Origin: Meira nashicola
Taxonomy: Eukaryota > Basidiomycota > Exobasidiomycetes > Exobasidiales > Brachybasidiaceae
DNA: 64,000 bases
Reading direction: 5' to 3'
NCBI GenBank assembly: GCA_001600355.1
Contig: BCJU01000004.1
Span: forward strand, 868,001-932,000
How positions within the stretch are numbered: the first letter of the stretch is position 1; each line of letters begins with the position of its first letter. The translations under genes and the position numbers were made by a program. Positions 10,769 to 19,218 of this stretch are shown piece by piece. The notes below the pieces were generated by a model that was not told where the DNA came from, made no database searches, and was given only the letters and a program-made list of their open reading frames with translations.

Positions 10769-12361
10769 ATGTCGTCTTCCACTCATTCTATCAGTGGTGA
10801 TAGCAATACACCCTCCGCAACATCCAAGCCTGATCAAAGTCAATATGAATGGCAAATGTTAGAAGAAAACGTTTATCAAAGAGAAGTTGTTGGAGGCGAA
10901 AAGATGTTTGATTTCTTGGAAAGAAGTATGAACGGACATGGAGAAGGATGTATTGTAACTCAATTTGAAACAAGCGGTAAAGATTCAGAAAAAGAAATGA
11001 TTGCAAGAATTCAAAATGGGTTTTTAAAAACTTATCTTAAACATCCTCTTATTGGATGTACACTTGAAACTGAATTACGTGATCCTTCTGGCTCTCAATC
11101 TGATGAATTAAATAAAGTTACTTTTTTACGTTATCGTAAACCAACAACGATTTCTCAAGCGCAACAATTAGTCAATACACATATTAATTTCCCAAAACTT
11201 AAAGATCCAAAAGATTTAGCAGATTTCGTTTTGAATGGACGTGTTGGTGATGGAGACGGTAGAAGAGCTTCAATGTATGTTTGCTTTGGAGAACATAAAG
11301 TTTCAGTTGCATATTATCTTTCACACGTTATCTTTGATCCTTATTATGGAGCACAAGCATACGATGAAATGATGGGTATGATTGCTTCTTCTAGAGGTGA
11401 TAAATTTGATCCTTCAATGGTTTTACAACCAATTCCATCGGAAGAAATGCAAAAAAGATTACCGGTTAGTGTTTCATTTGCATATGATCGTCAAATTGAA
11501 CCAACAGAAGAAGATAAACAAAAAGGTATTGAACATTGGCAAGACGTTTTAATGGATGCTGCATCAAAAGATTCAATTTTAATTCCATCAGATGGTGATG
11601 CAGCATTCCGAAAAAATAAAAGATCATTCACAAAAGTAACAATAACTCAAAAAGAAACGAAAGAGTTAAATTTATTTTGTAAATCAATCGGAATGCCTTT
11701 AGTTTGTTTAATGGGAGCAAGTTATTTATACACTCTTTCACAAGAATATGGTGCTGCACATGCAGCAAGAGGAGAAGAAATCCCAGAAGGTATTAAATGT
11801 ACTCTTCCATTACCCGTTCAACAATTCCTTGACGTAAGCAAGAATGAAGTTCATGGTCCTGTTTCATGCGCAATGATGCCAGGATTAATTTGGGTTCCCA
11901 CAAAAGATGCATCAGTTTTAGAAATTGCAATGTCTTTAGGACAAGCAACACAAGCACAAATCACTCATCCTCATCCTTTAGGTAAAGAAGCAATGGATAC
12001 TCTTTTAATGCCTTATTTAAGCAGTGTTGCTTCTACTTCAAGTGTTTATCTTCCACCTGGCTTCCCTGGTTTAACATTCACTGGAAACGTTTCAAGATTT
12101 ATTACAGAAAAACATTCAAATTCCGATTTAGAGATGAATTTATGCGATGTTTATATGGGCACACGTTCTTTAACTAATCGTCCTTGGATGTTAGGATCAC
12201 TTTGGAATGGAAGATTTAGTGCAGAAATTTATTTTAATGAAAGATATTTGGATTACGATCATATGACAAATATTGTTCAAAAGACGATTAAACAAATGCT
12301 CGAATGTTTACCTGAACGAGAAGAAGGAGAAGAAAACAATCATCGTCAAAGCAGACTTTAA
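10769..12361 (+). CDS. CoA-dependent acyltransferase-like protein (HxxxD, condensation/BAHD-like fold)
   Basis: Predicted to acylate an alcohol or amine of a lipid or secondary metabolite. The 530-aa product carries HVIFD (residues 186-190), the HxxxD active-site signature of the chloramphenicol-acetyltransferase-like superfamily (alcohol acetyltransferases, trichothecene acetyltransferases, PapA-type enzymes). The length suits a two-lobed enzyme of this fold. No clear DFGWG motif was seen, so it is not a typical plant-type BAHD enzyme. I chose the ATG at 10769 over one 14 codons upstream, because it follows a CA-rich leader and leaves normal TATA spacing. The gene ends in five consecutive in-frame TAA codons (12359-12373). 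It resembles acyltransferases of glycolipid clusters by context only. Confidence 0.7.
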   Translation: MSSSTHSISGDSNTPSATSKPDQSQYEWQMLEENVYQREVVGGEKMFDFLERSMNGHGEGCIVTQFETSGKDSEKEMIARIQNGFLKTYLKHPLIGCTLETELRDPSGSQSDELNKVTFLRYRKPTTISQAQQLVNTHINFPKLKDPKDLADFVLNGRVGDGDGRRASMYVCFGEHKVSVAYYLSHVIFDPYYGAQAYDEMMGMIASSRGDKFDPSMVLQPIPSEEMQKRLPVSVSFAYDRQIEPTEEDKQKGIEHWQDVLMDAASKDSILIPSDGDAAFRKNKRSFTKVTITQKETKELNLFCKSIGMPLVCLMGASYLYTLSQEYGAAHAARGEEIPEGIKCTLPLPVQQFLDVSKNEVHGPVSCAMMPGLIWVPTKDASVLEIAMSLGQATQAQITHPHPLGKEAMDTLLMPYLSSVASTSSVYLPPGFPGLTFTGNVSRFITEKHSNSDLEMNLCDVYMGTRSLTNRPWMLGSLWNGRFSAEIYFNERYLDYDHMTNIVQKTIKQMLECLPEREEGEENNHRQSRL

Positions 12362-13130
12362 TAATAATAATAATATAGCCACACTCTTTTTGTACCTATA
12401 GTTTCGATTTAATTTAATAATATAAGCCGTTTAGCCTGTGTAACTCAAGCTAAGCTGACTTTCTTCTTCGTTGTTACATTGTGTGAACTTTCATTGATGA
12501 TCTTCTTATTTTTACTCATTCACAGGTGATGTGGGGCAACAATAGTGGCGCACGCGGTGGGGCTTCCGGAAATGAAAATTTTAGCGTAAAATAAAATGAA
12601 CTAATTAATTAAAAAAAAAGAATTTTAATTTTGTCCCTCAAAAATCGACAATGTTATTGGCGAAAGAAAATAATCAATTAAATCAAAACAACGCTAACAA
12701 ACAATCATGCGTGCGGGGGAACTTAATAGAACAAAGCAAAAACCGCACGGAGAATGATTTCAAGCATATATATGTATCAATTAAACTCTGTTTCACTTCA
12801 CTTAAAGATTGACTTTACCGCTGCCGCCGTCTTTAATTGCCAAGGATGATGAACCGCATGTAAATTCGAATTTAGTTTGATATAGGTTTGATTGTTTTGC
12901 AGATTTCCACTTCTTTCCGATATGCAATTTCATTCTTCTTCTAGATTTTCATAAACTCCGGCTGGCTTCTTATTCGGCCCGCATAGAATCATGTAGTTAT
13001 TGACATGGATGCATAATTACCATGACTTGTATATAAATTGGACTTTTGTTTAACCGTCATCCTTTTTTCCATCACATTCGTCCCCCCTCCAATCCCCTCA
13101 CTCCCTCCCTAAATTCCCCTCAATCCAAAA
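12362..13130. other. Intergenic region with the lipase promoter
   Basis: Begins with the remaining in-frame stop codons of the acyltransferase (TAA repeat to 12373). It ends with a TATA box (13030-13036) and a pyrimidine-rich tract (about 13066-13128) directly before the lipase ATG, a layout common for strongly expressed fungal genes. Nothing coding was recognised in between. Confidence 0.5.
13030..13036 (+). promoter_or_regulatory. TATA box of the secreted lipase gene
   Basis: TATATAA, 95-101 bases before the ATG at 13131 and followed by a C/T-rich leader. Together with the thioesterase and acyltransferase TATA boxes it suggests one promoter style across this gene group. Confidence 0.6.
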
Positions 13131-14558
13131 ATGCAAGTTTCCCTTACTACCCTTTTGGGTTTAGTAGTCATTTGTGCAACAAGTTTTATTTCTGCTGCCG
13201 TAGTACCTTCTCATATTTATACAGAACGTGGTCTTGTTCCATTACCACAAAATGATGATTTTTATGCTTCAGCACCGGGTTATCAAAATGCAAAAAATGG
13301 AGACGTTTTAAAATCAAGACAAGTTGTAATTGGAGTTTTAGGTTTACTTCCTGAACCTGTTGAAGCATATCAAGTTCAATATCGTACCGAATCAGTAAAT
13401 AGAACTGCAATCACTTCTGTAACAACAATTATGAAACCTGTTGCAGCAAAAACAGATAAGTTTGTTTCTTTTCATACAGCAGAAGACAGTAACGGTCCTC
13501 AATGCGCTCCAAGTTATACATATCGTGTTGGAGCAGATCAAGAAAGTGCAATCGTTACTGCTGAAAATTTAATCATTCAAACGTACTTATTCCAAGGTTA
13601 TATCGTTAGTTCGCCCGATTATGAAGGTCCTGATGGCGCTTTTGGTGCAGGTAAACTTGCTGGAACGGGTGTTTTAGATAGCATTCGTGCTGCTAAAAAC
13701 TTTGGAAGTAAAGTTGGATTGATTGCTCAACCTGCAATCGTTGGAGTTGGTTATTCGGGAGGTGGAATTGCAACTGGATGGGCAGCAGGATTACAACCAA
13801 CTTATGCACCTGATTTAGATCAAAATATTAAAGGTTGGTCTTCAGGTGGTACTCCGGCAAATTTAACTTCTGTTGTTGAATTGATAGATGGTACTTTTTG
13901 GGCTGGTTTCTTACCTGCTGCAATCGCTGGTCTTGCCACTCCTTCTGCTTATGGTCAAACTGCAATTCCACTTATTAACGAATTAGCAACCGCAGACGGT
14001 CAAGCAGCTTTAGCTTTCGCAAGAAAGAATTGTGCAGTTGCTGATTTAGGAAATTTTGCATTCCAAAAAGTTGCTGATACAAAGTTCCAAAAAGAAGGTG
14101 ATAGATTCTTATACGATCCTCGTGTTTCAGCTTTAGTCAATAATCAAACTATGGGCGTTAATCCTTCTCAAAGGCCAACAAAGCCAGTTCTTCTTTATCA
14201 TTCTTTAAACGATGAAATCATTCCATTCGCTCCTGCAGAAAAATTAGCAGATAGTTGGTGCAGTCAAGGATCTTCAGTTCAATTTGTTAATTTAGCAAAC
14301 GGAGGTCATATCACAGGTGAACTTGCAGGTGTCGTTTTAGGTAATCAATTCGTAAATGACGCTTTTGCCGGTAAAGTTCCTACAACAGGTTGCACAAAGA
14401 GATCAGAATTAACTTCAATTTTAAATCCATTAGCGCTAGGTGCTTCTTTGGAACCAATCTTGTTCAAATTAATCGATCTATTAGGTAAAGCAGGTCAAAA
14501 TGATAGCAATATTAAAGCCAATCCATCTATCTTTACCAACCCTCAAGTTTCATCATAA
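13131..14558 (+). CDS. Secreted lipase of the CalA / fungal LIP family
   Basis: Predicted extracellular triacylglycerol lipase. The 475-aa protein starts with a classic signal peptide (about residues 1-22, hydrophobic LLGLVVICATSFISAA). The nucleophile elbow GYSGG puts the catalytic Ser near residue 209. LNDEIIPF supplies Asp near 361, and GGHITGE supplies His near 393. The order and spacing (Ser to Asp about 150, Asp to His 32) agree with the triad of Candida antarctica lipase A as I remember it. The gene is intronless with a strong-looking promoter. The tail after residue 425 is short and polar. Family assignment is firm; the natural substrate could be triglycerides or the acyl groups of a glycolipid. 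Confidence 0.92.
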   Translation: MQVSLTTLLGLVVICATSFISAAVVPSHIYTERGLVPLPQNDDFYASAPGYQNAKNGDVLKSRQVVIGVLGLLPEPVEAYQVQYRTESVNRTAITSVTTIMKPVAAKTDKFVSFHTAEDSNGPQCAPSYTYRVGADQESAIVTAENLIIQTYLFQGYIVSSPDYEGPDGAFGAGKLAGTGVLDSIRAAKNFGSKVGLIAQPAIVGVGYSGGGIATGWAAGLQPTYAPDLDQNIKGWSSGGTPANLTSVVELIDGTFWAGFLPAAIAGLATPSAYGQTAIPLINELATADGQAALAFARKNCAVADLGNFAFQKVADTKFQKEGDRFLYDPRVSALVNNQTMGVNPSQRPTKPVLLYHSLNDEIIPFAPAEKLADSWCSQGSSVQFVNLANGGHITGELAGVVLGNQFVNDAFAGKVPTTGCTKRSELTSILNPLALGASLEPILFKLIDLLGKAGQNDSNIKANPSIFTNPQVSS

Positions 14559-14683
14559 TCATTTCCCCTTTTTTTTTATCTTTAATCACTTAGGACTTGC
14601 AGTACTGTTTGTAATGGATCAATTTATGTTTTATCTTTGCTATAATATTCTGTGTCAAGATGTCATGTTGTTTGTTAAATAGC

Positions 14684-14778
14684 GAGGAGGGCTCAGGGGT
14701 AGTAGAGCATGTGGTTGCAAATCGAGTTGCTCAGCGTTTAACACTAGGACTGCTGCAACGTATTCCCTCAGGGTCAGG
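14684..14778 (+). pseudogene. Degenerate tRNA-Cys copy in inverted orientation to the intact gene
   Basis: This copy shares the acceptor 5' strand GAGGAGG, most of the D-arm, the TTGCA anticodon segment and a 44-base identical block (intron 3' part plus anticodon 3' stem) with the minus-strand tRNA-Cys. It lacks the TA between acceptor and D-stem, has an extra AG-like insertion in the D-arm and a changed intron 5' half. It loses the T-arm and acceptor 3' strand after GGGTCAGG. It cannot fold into a full tRNA. Confidence 0.8.
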
Positions 14779-14829
14779 GAAGGGTACGCGCCGCGCGACT
14801 AAATAATTAGAAAAAAATACCAACAAAAA

Positions 14830-14936
14830 AGAGGAGAAAGTGATTTGAACACCTGACCCTGAGGGAATACGTTGCAGCAGTCCTAGTGTTAAACGGCGAA
14901 TTGCAACCTCATGCTCTACCCCTGAGCTACCTCCTC
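14830..14936 (-). tRNA. tRNA-Cys(GCA) with a 35-nt intron
   Basis: The cloverleaf folds by hand. The acceptor is GAGGAGG with TCTCCTC (last pair G-U), the D-stem is GCTC/GAGC and the anticodon stem is TGAGG/CCTCA. The variable loop is GGGTC and the T-arm is AGGTG-TTCAAAT-CACTT. Discriminator U is as expected for tRNA-Cys. The anticodon GCA is at 14904-14902. The intron (14900-14866) sits at the canonical place after position 37 and contains GCTGCAA, which can pair with the anticodon loop as in other fungal pre-tRNAs. A T-run directly after the gene (14830-14825) is a Pol III terminator. An inverted, decayed copy lies about 73 bases away. Confidence 0.88.
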
Positions 14937-15151
14937 GCAGTTAAGTGATCACAAGAAAACGTGCTCTATCCGTACAGACTATGCATAGGGCATATGTTAT
15001 GGCTTTTTCTCTCTCATGGAGTCTCTTTCGATGGTTTACATGGGTCTACTTAAGGCATCGATGGTCTTTGTATATGAAGCATATTATGAATAAAACTTAT
15101 TTGGATTATAGCATTAAATCTATTTCACCACAGATTGAGCTACTACAAATG

Positions 15152-15477
15152 TATTCGTGCCTGGATCTAGACAGTAGATTCAATCTACCTGCCCAGGTGC
15201 CTACGTGGACTTTGCTAGATTTTGTATGCTGGGCGACTTGTTTAGATTTGAAAAAGTCATAATTTGAAAATTTGTATTATTATCTCTCTACTCTAGCGAG
15301 ATTGGGTGATTTTATAGAAATACAAGACCTTTAAAAAACATTTTGAAATTCCGGTTTTTTCGATATTTTGTATTTTTTCAAATCTAAACAAGTCGCCCAG
15401 CATACAAAATCTAGCAAAGTCCGCGTAGGCACCTGGGCAGGTAGATTGAATCTTCTGTCTAGATCCAGGCACGAATA
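15152..15477. repeat. Fold-back element: 104-bp inverted repeat with a 118-bp spacer
   Basis: The left arm (15152-15255) and right arm (15374-15477) are reverse complements over 104 bases with only two mismatches that I can see (AGTAG versus AGAAG, and ACGTGG versus ACGCGG). I found no convincing target-site duplication. The spacer is AT-rich and non-coding. The right arm ends 92 bases before the Med31 ATG, so the hairpin occupies that promoter. The small open frame across the left arm is not considered a gene. Confidence 0.85.
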
Positions 15478-15569
15478 TTATGATTTTCCGGTACGTGCGT
15501 CGTGCTAATTAAAGTGTTGTTCTCATTTTGCACCACCAACAAGGTCCATCGAGAAGGAATATCTCGACA

Positions 15570-16037
15570 ATGACGACAACCGATGACGTGCAACCAACAC
15601 CATCGGCATATTATCGTCATTTGAATCAACATAAATTCACCATAGAACTTGAGTTGATGTCTTCTCTTGCGTCACCTACATATTTGACTAATCTCTATAC
15701 GCAAGGCGTTTTGAACGATGCTGCATTCATTCGCTACCTTGCACATTTGATCAAAACTTGGAGTGCACCACAATATGTTCGTTTCATTCGATTCCCAATG
15801 GCGCTTACTTTTGGTCGTGCATTATGTCAAAGTTCTGCATTTAGACAAATTGTTGGAACGGATGGTTGGGAACATCAAGTTACGCATGAAATGATTGCGG
15901 CTTGGGCAGGCAAATTTGATCAAGAACAAGAAATAAATGAAAACAACGACAGAGATGTGATCAATGTACAAATCACAGCACCTCAAGATACGAATGATAT
16001 GCAAGTGGAAATACGGACGATCAAACAGGAAGGCTGA
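15570..16037 (+). CDS. MED31: Mediator complex subunit 31 (Med31/Soh1)
   Basis: Subunit of the Mediator middle module, which links transcription factors to RNA polymerase II in the nucleus. The 155-aa product contains the compact Soh1 domain: FTIELELMSSLASPTYLTNL, then a gap, FIRYLAHLIKTW and PQYVRFIRFPMAL (about residues 20-95). This matches the family's FxxELEFVQxLANPxYLxxLA...FxxYLxYLxYW..PxYxxxLxYPxCL pattern. The first ATG in this frame is at 15570; the frame is open upstream but lacks an ATG. The C-terminal tail (about 45 residues) is Asn/Gln/Asp-rich, longer than the minimal family. Its promoter region is taken up by the fold-back repeat. Confidence 0.9.
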   Translation: MTTTDDVQPTPSAYYRHLNQHKFTIELELMSSLASPTYLTNLYTQGVLNDAAFIRYLAHLIKTWSAPQYVRFIRFPMALTFGRALCQSSAFRQIVGTDGWEHQVTHEMIAAWAGKFDQEQEINENNDRDVINVQITAPQDTNDMQVEIRTIKQEG

Positions 16038-16605
16038 AAAAACAATTATTCGTCTTTTTCAGTTCTCTCACTATGGTTGCACATCTGAGCACCGGGGCTA
16101 TAAAACCTATAGAAATGTCCTCTCGAAACTACCTGATCATATTGAAGGAATGCAAATGATGCACGCCAATCGACCCCTCCTTCTTTTGATAAGGTTATCT
16201 TTGGGCAATCTCTTGTCGAACTGACGAATTGGCCTCGGACAGTAGGCTCGCAACAAGTCAAACGCGGAAAGATTGATTGAAATTCTCTATTCGGTTATCT
16301 CACAGGCACCGACTCGAGAAGATAATGAGAGTACATCATATAAAGATAGGAACAATTCGCTGGATTTCTACGCCAGTCCTAAGCTTATACAGTTTAGAAG
16401 AAGCGTGTTTCTGAATAGCAATTCCTCCGCTGGAAAGTAAGTCACCTTGCAAATCATACCCCGCAAAACTGTGATAGGTCAATAATCTCTCCCATGAATT
16501 GTGTCATGCTCGATGAGAATTAATATACAAATAAACTGTTTTGCTTTTGATTGATAGAAAGTACATAGAACGAAAGAGATCGTTCGACATCTCGAGAAAA
16601 TGCAA
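16038..16605. other. Convergent intergenic region
   Basis: About 570 bases between the convergent ends of Med31 and the CID-protein gene, holding the 3' ends of both. Open frames are short and not protein-like. No RNA gene was recognised. Confidence 0.45.
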
Positions 16606-18426
16606 CTAATTCCATCCTGCAGAGGTATGTTGCATCTCAGCTTGCATTTCATCATTTGCTTCAAATCCGCCATCATTTCCACCACTTCCGCCCATCATTT
16701 GAGATTGCATATACATCTGTGATTGCATAACAGACATTATCCCAACCAAAAGTTCTTGATTGCTCGGACAATATTCATACGTATTATACCATTGTTGTGC
16801 AACTTTTAGCCAATTCTCCGATTTCGTTGGATCGAATGAAGATAGATCAAAATTTGACAAATCTCCTACACTCGCATCAACCCAGAAGTTTGCGTTGGTT
16901 GTTGATTCATTCTCATTGATTGTCTCTCCTTTAAAACTTTGATTGTTTTGCTGATATTGTTTCGCAGGATTCGTTCGTGGTGGTAGGGATGCTTCTCGAC
17001 TACCTTGACGTACTCTCCGATCTTCTGAACCAGGTCTTTGCCATGAGCTTTTTCGTTGCTGCTGTTGTTGCTGTTCTTGTTCCTGTTGAGCGGCAACACG
17101 ACGAAGCATAGCAAGTTGATTGGGATCAAGACTGGTCCCTGCCGTCGTAGTGCTGGTATTAGAAGGTTGTCTGGGGGCATGGACATGATCGGCGATATAT
17201 AAGAATTAGTGGTCCGCTCAAACTTTGTTGTTATTCTGTTTACTCACCCTTGATCCGCTGCATTCGTTACAGGTTTGGCGGCTTCTGTCGGCGACGCTTT
17301 TCCTCCCGTTCCACCTAGAAGGGCTAATAGATTGGCTGGTATGCCAGCAGGAGCGGGAGGCGATTTGGCTGTCTTGCTGGTGACCTCTTGATTGCGTCGC
17401 TCTTCATCTTCATTCATCAACATTCCGTATGGACTTCCCATAGAACTACCTATAAAGCATCACGATCCAAATGCGCAAAATATCATAGACACAAAGATCA
17501 AACGTGCATGAGAGGAAAGAGAAGGGTGCAGATGATGGATATAATTTCAGTAAATTGATCTTTTCCACAGCATATACAGCACATTATGTCTAAGTGATGT
17601 ATCAATGATCGATAATAACCTTTCTCGTCGTCACGTGTTCGATGACTTGCTCCCTCACCTCGAAGCGCTTTGGATCGTACCCGTTCTAGCATGCCGGTTT
17701 CAAATGTGTTTGCTTTGATCCATATATCCACAACTTTGGCGACCTTTTCCTAACAAAATGTAAGATTTCATCGTCAGCAAGAGTAAAAATTCACAACAAA
17801 ACATTGTAGGAAACTCACCCTTTGATCCTGTCGAACGCTTTGTGCAGTAGATAATACAATCTCTTCCACAATCTTTGCACATGCACCAAGGAATGCATTT
17901 GCGGCATCTATCATAGCCTCCTTTGTCCCTGCAGCAGAAGAGCTACCTTTCGGTGGTCTAGCATTCTTGTACTTAAATCCCGATGCTTTCCGCCGTATAA
18001 CCTCTTGTGCACATCTTGCCATTGCATCAAATAGGTACAATGATGAGATTTTGGTCTTAGCCTTTGCTGAGTCGTGTACCTGAACAATTATGCTGGCCAT
18101 ATCATCTGCATTCTACGTTCCGAAAAGAGGTTCATACCATCTAAGATTAGCATTGCAACTCTTTTTTACATCATCTATACACCCAACTTACGTCAAAATT
18201 CTCTGCAGCTTCATTGCGTATGCGATCCACACGAGAAGAAGAAAGTTTATCGCTCGAAACAATTTCGGTAAGGGTTTTCTGAAAAGTCTGTGTTTGCATT
18301 GAAAAGAAAGGAGATGAATAGCATTGTATGTGATGATATACATGAATTCATTGATTATTGTGAGTAAGTCTGTAAATCAACGTTCTCATTTACGTTCCCT
18401 GCGATGCTTACCTGTAATGCTGTCAT
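16606..18426 (-). CDS. CTD-interaction-domain (CID/RPR) protein, six exons
   Basis: Predicted nuclear RNA-processing or termination factor that binds the RNA polymerase II C-terminal repeat. Exons are 18426-18412, 18278-18192, 18112-17819, 17749-17659, 17449-17248 and 17170-16606. All junctions are GT-AG, phases agree, and the product is 417 aa. The first coding exon is only five codons. Residues about 1-165 form the CID: KISSLYLFDAMARCAQEV, then EKVAKVVDIWIKANTF, the typical last helix pair. A Gln-rich stretch and a basic region follow. A C-terminal patch, ENWLKVAQQWYNTYEYCPSNQEL, looks conserved. No RRM was seen, unlike Nrd1/Seb1. Exon 4 could instead end at a weaker in-phase donor near 17617, adding 14 residues. 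This gene has the densest introns in the window. Confidence 0.8.
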
Positions 18427-19218
18427 TGTTGTGTTGGTGGTCAGTGTACAGCATTTACTCTGCCGTTCTCCTCTGATCCTGGCTTAATTATTGATCCCCT
18501 CCCTACTCTTTCTCTTCTTGATCTCTGCGCCTTTTTCAGCTACGTAAGGGCTGGATTGGCGTTTTGATGGCGTTTCTCAAAGAAGATGGCGGATGTCCAA
18601 TCGGCCGTATAATGTTCAGCAGGAGCTCGAATTATATAATTTTGATTTTTTCTAGTGTTTTTTTTGGCATGTGTATGTAAATCGGAAAACAATCTAAACG
18701 CGCGCGCGCGCGCACGCACTCAATCACCCAAGTTCACACTCCGCCCCGGCTTCTTTAGGCTAAACGAACGGGGCCAAATTCTCATCTACCAGGGGAAAAA
18801 GATCCAAACTCACCTTCAAAATATTGGCTCCCTCTCACCTTCATCACACACTCTCTCTCAAGATAAATTCGACCCCTCCCATCTCACTCTCTTTCACCAT
18901 TTCTTTTGGCCAGGTCGCCATCAGCACAAGCAGCACACAACTCTTTCTCCTCTTCTTTCCATTAAACTCTGTTTATTATTTCTCTTCTGGAGAGATTTCT
19001 CAGTTCAGATCAACATCCGATTTCTTCCAGTTCTTCGGTTCAGCAAGAACACTTCGCCCAGCAAACTTGCTCGACACCAAATTGAGGATCACGTTCGTTA
19101 CTTAACTCAATCAAAAACTTTGAAACAAATTGAATCGAAATCTTTTATCACATAAATCTCTCAATACTTATTATAGCACTCGGACAACACACAGCAAAAC
19201 ATAACAGCAATCGAAAAA
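18427..19218. other. Divergent promoter region with a (CG)n run
   Basis: Separates the CID-protein gene (minus) from the Ser/Gly-rich membrane protein (plus). It contains a 22-base alternating purine-pyrimidine run (18698-18719, mostly CG). From about 18820 a long C/T-rich leader precedes the ATG at 19219. An open frame here (18655-19155) is composition-driven and not considered a gene. Confidence 0.5.

Noticed and set aside
14945..15262. 105-codon open frame across the left arm of the fold-back repeat
   Set aside because: Composition is not protein-like, it overlaps the repeat arm, and no leader or known motif is present.
18655..19155. 166-codon open frame before the Ser/Gly-rich membrane protein
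   Set aside because: It runs through the C/T-rich leader and (CG)n run; low-complexity and no protein-like pattern.
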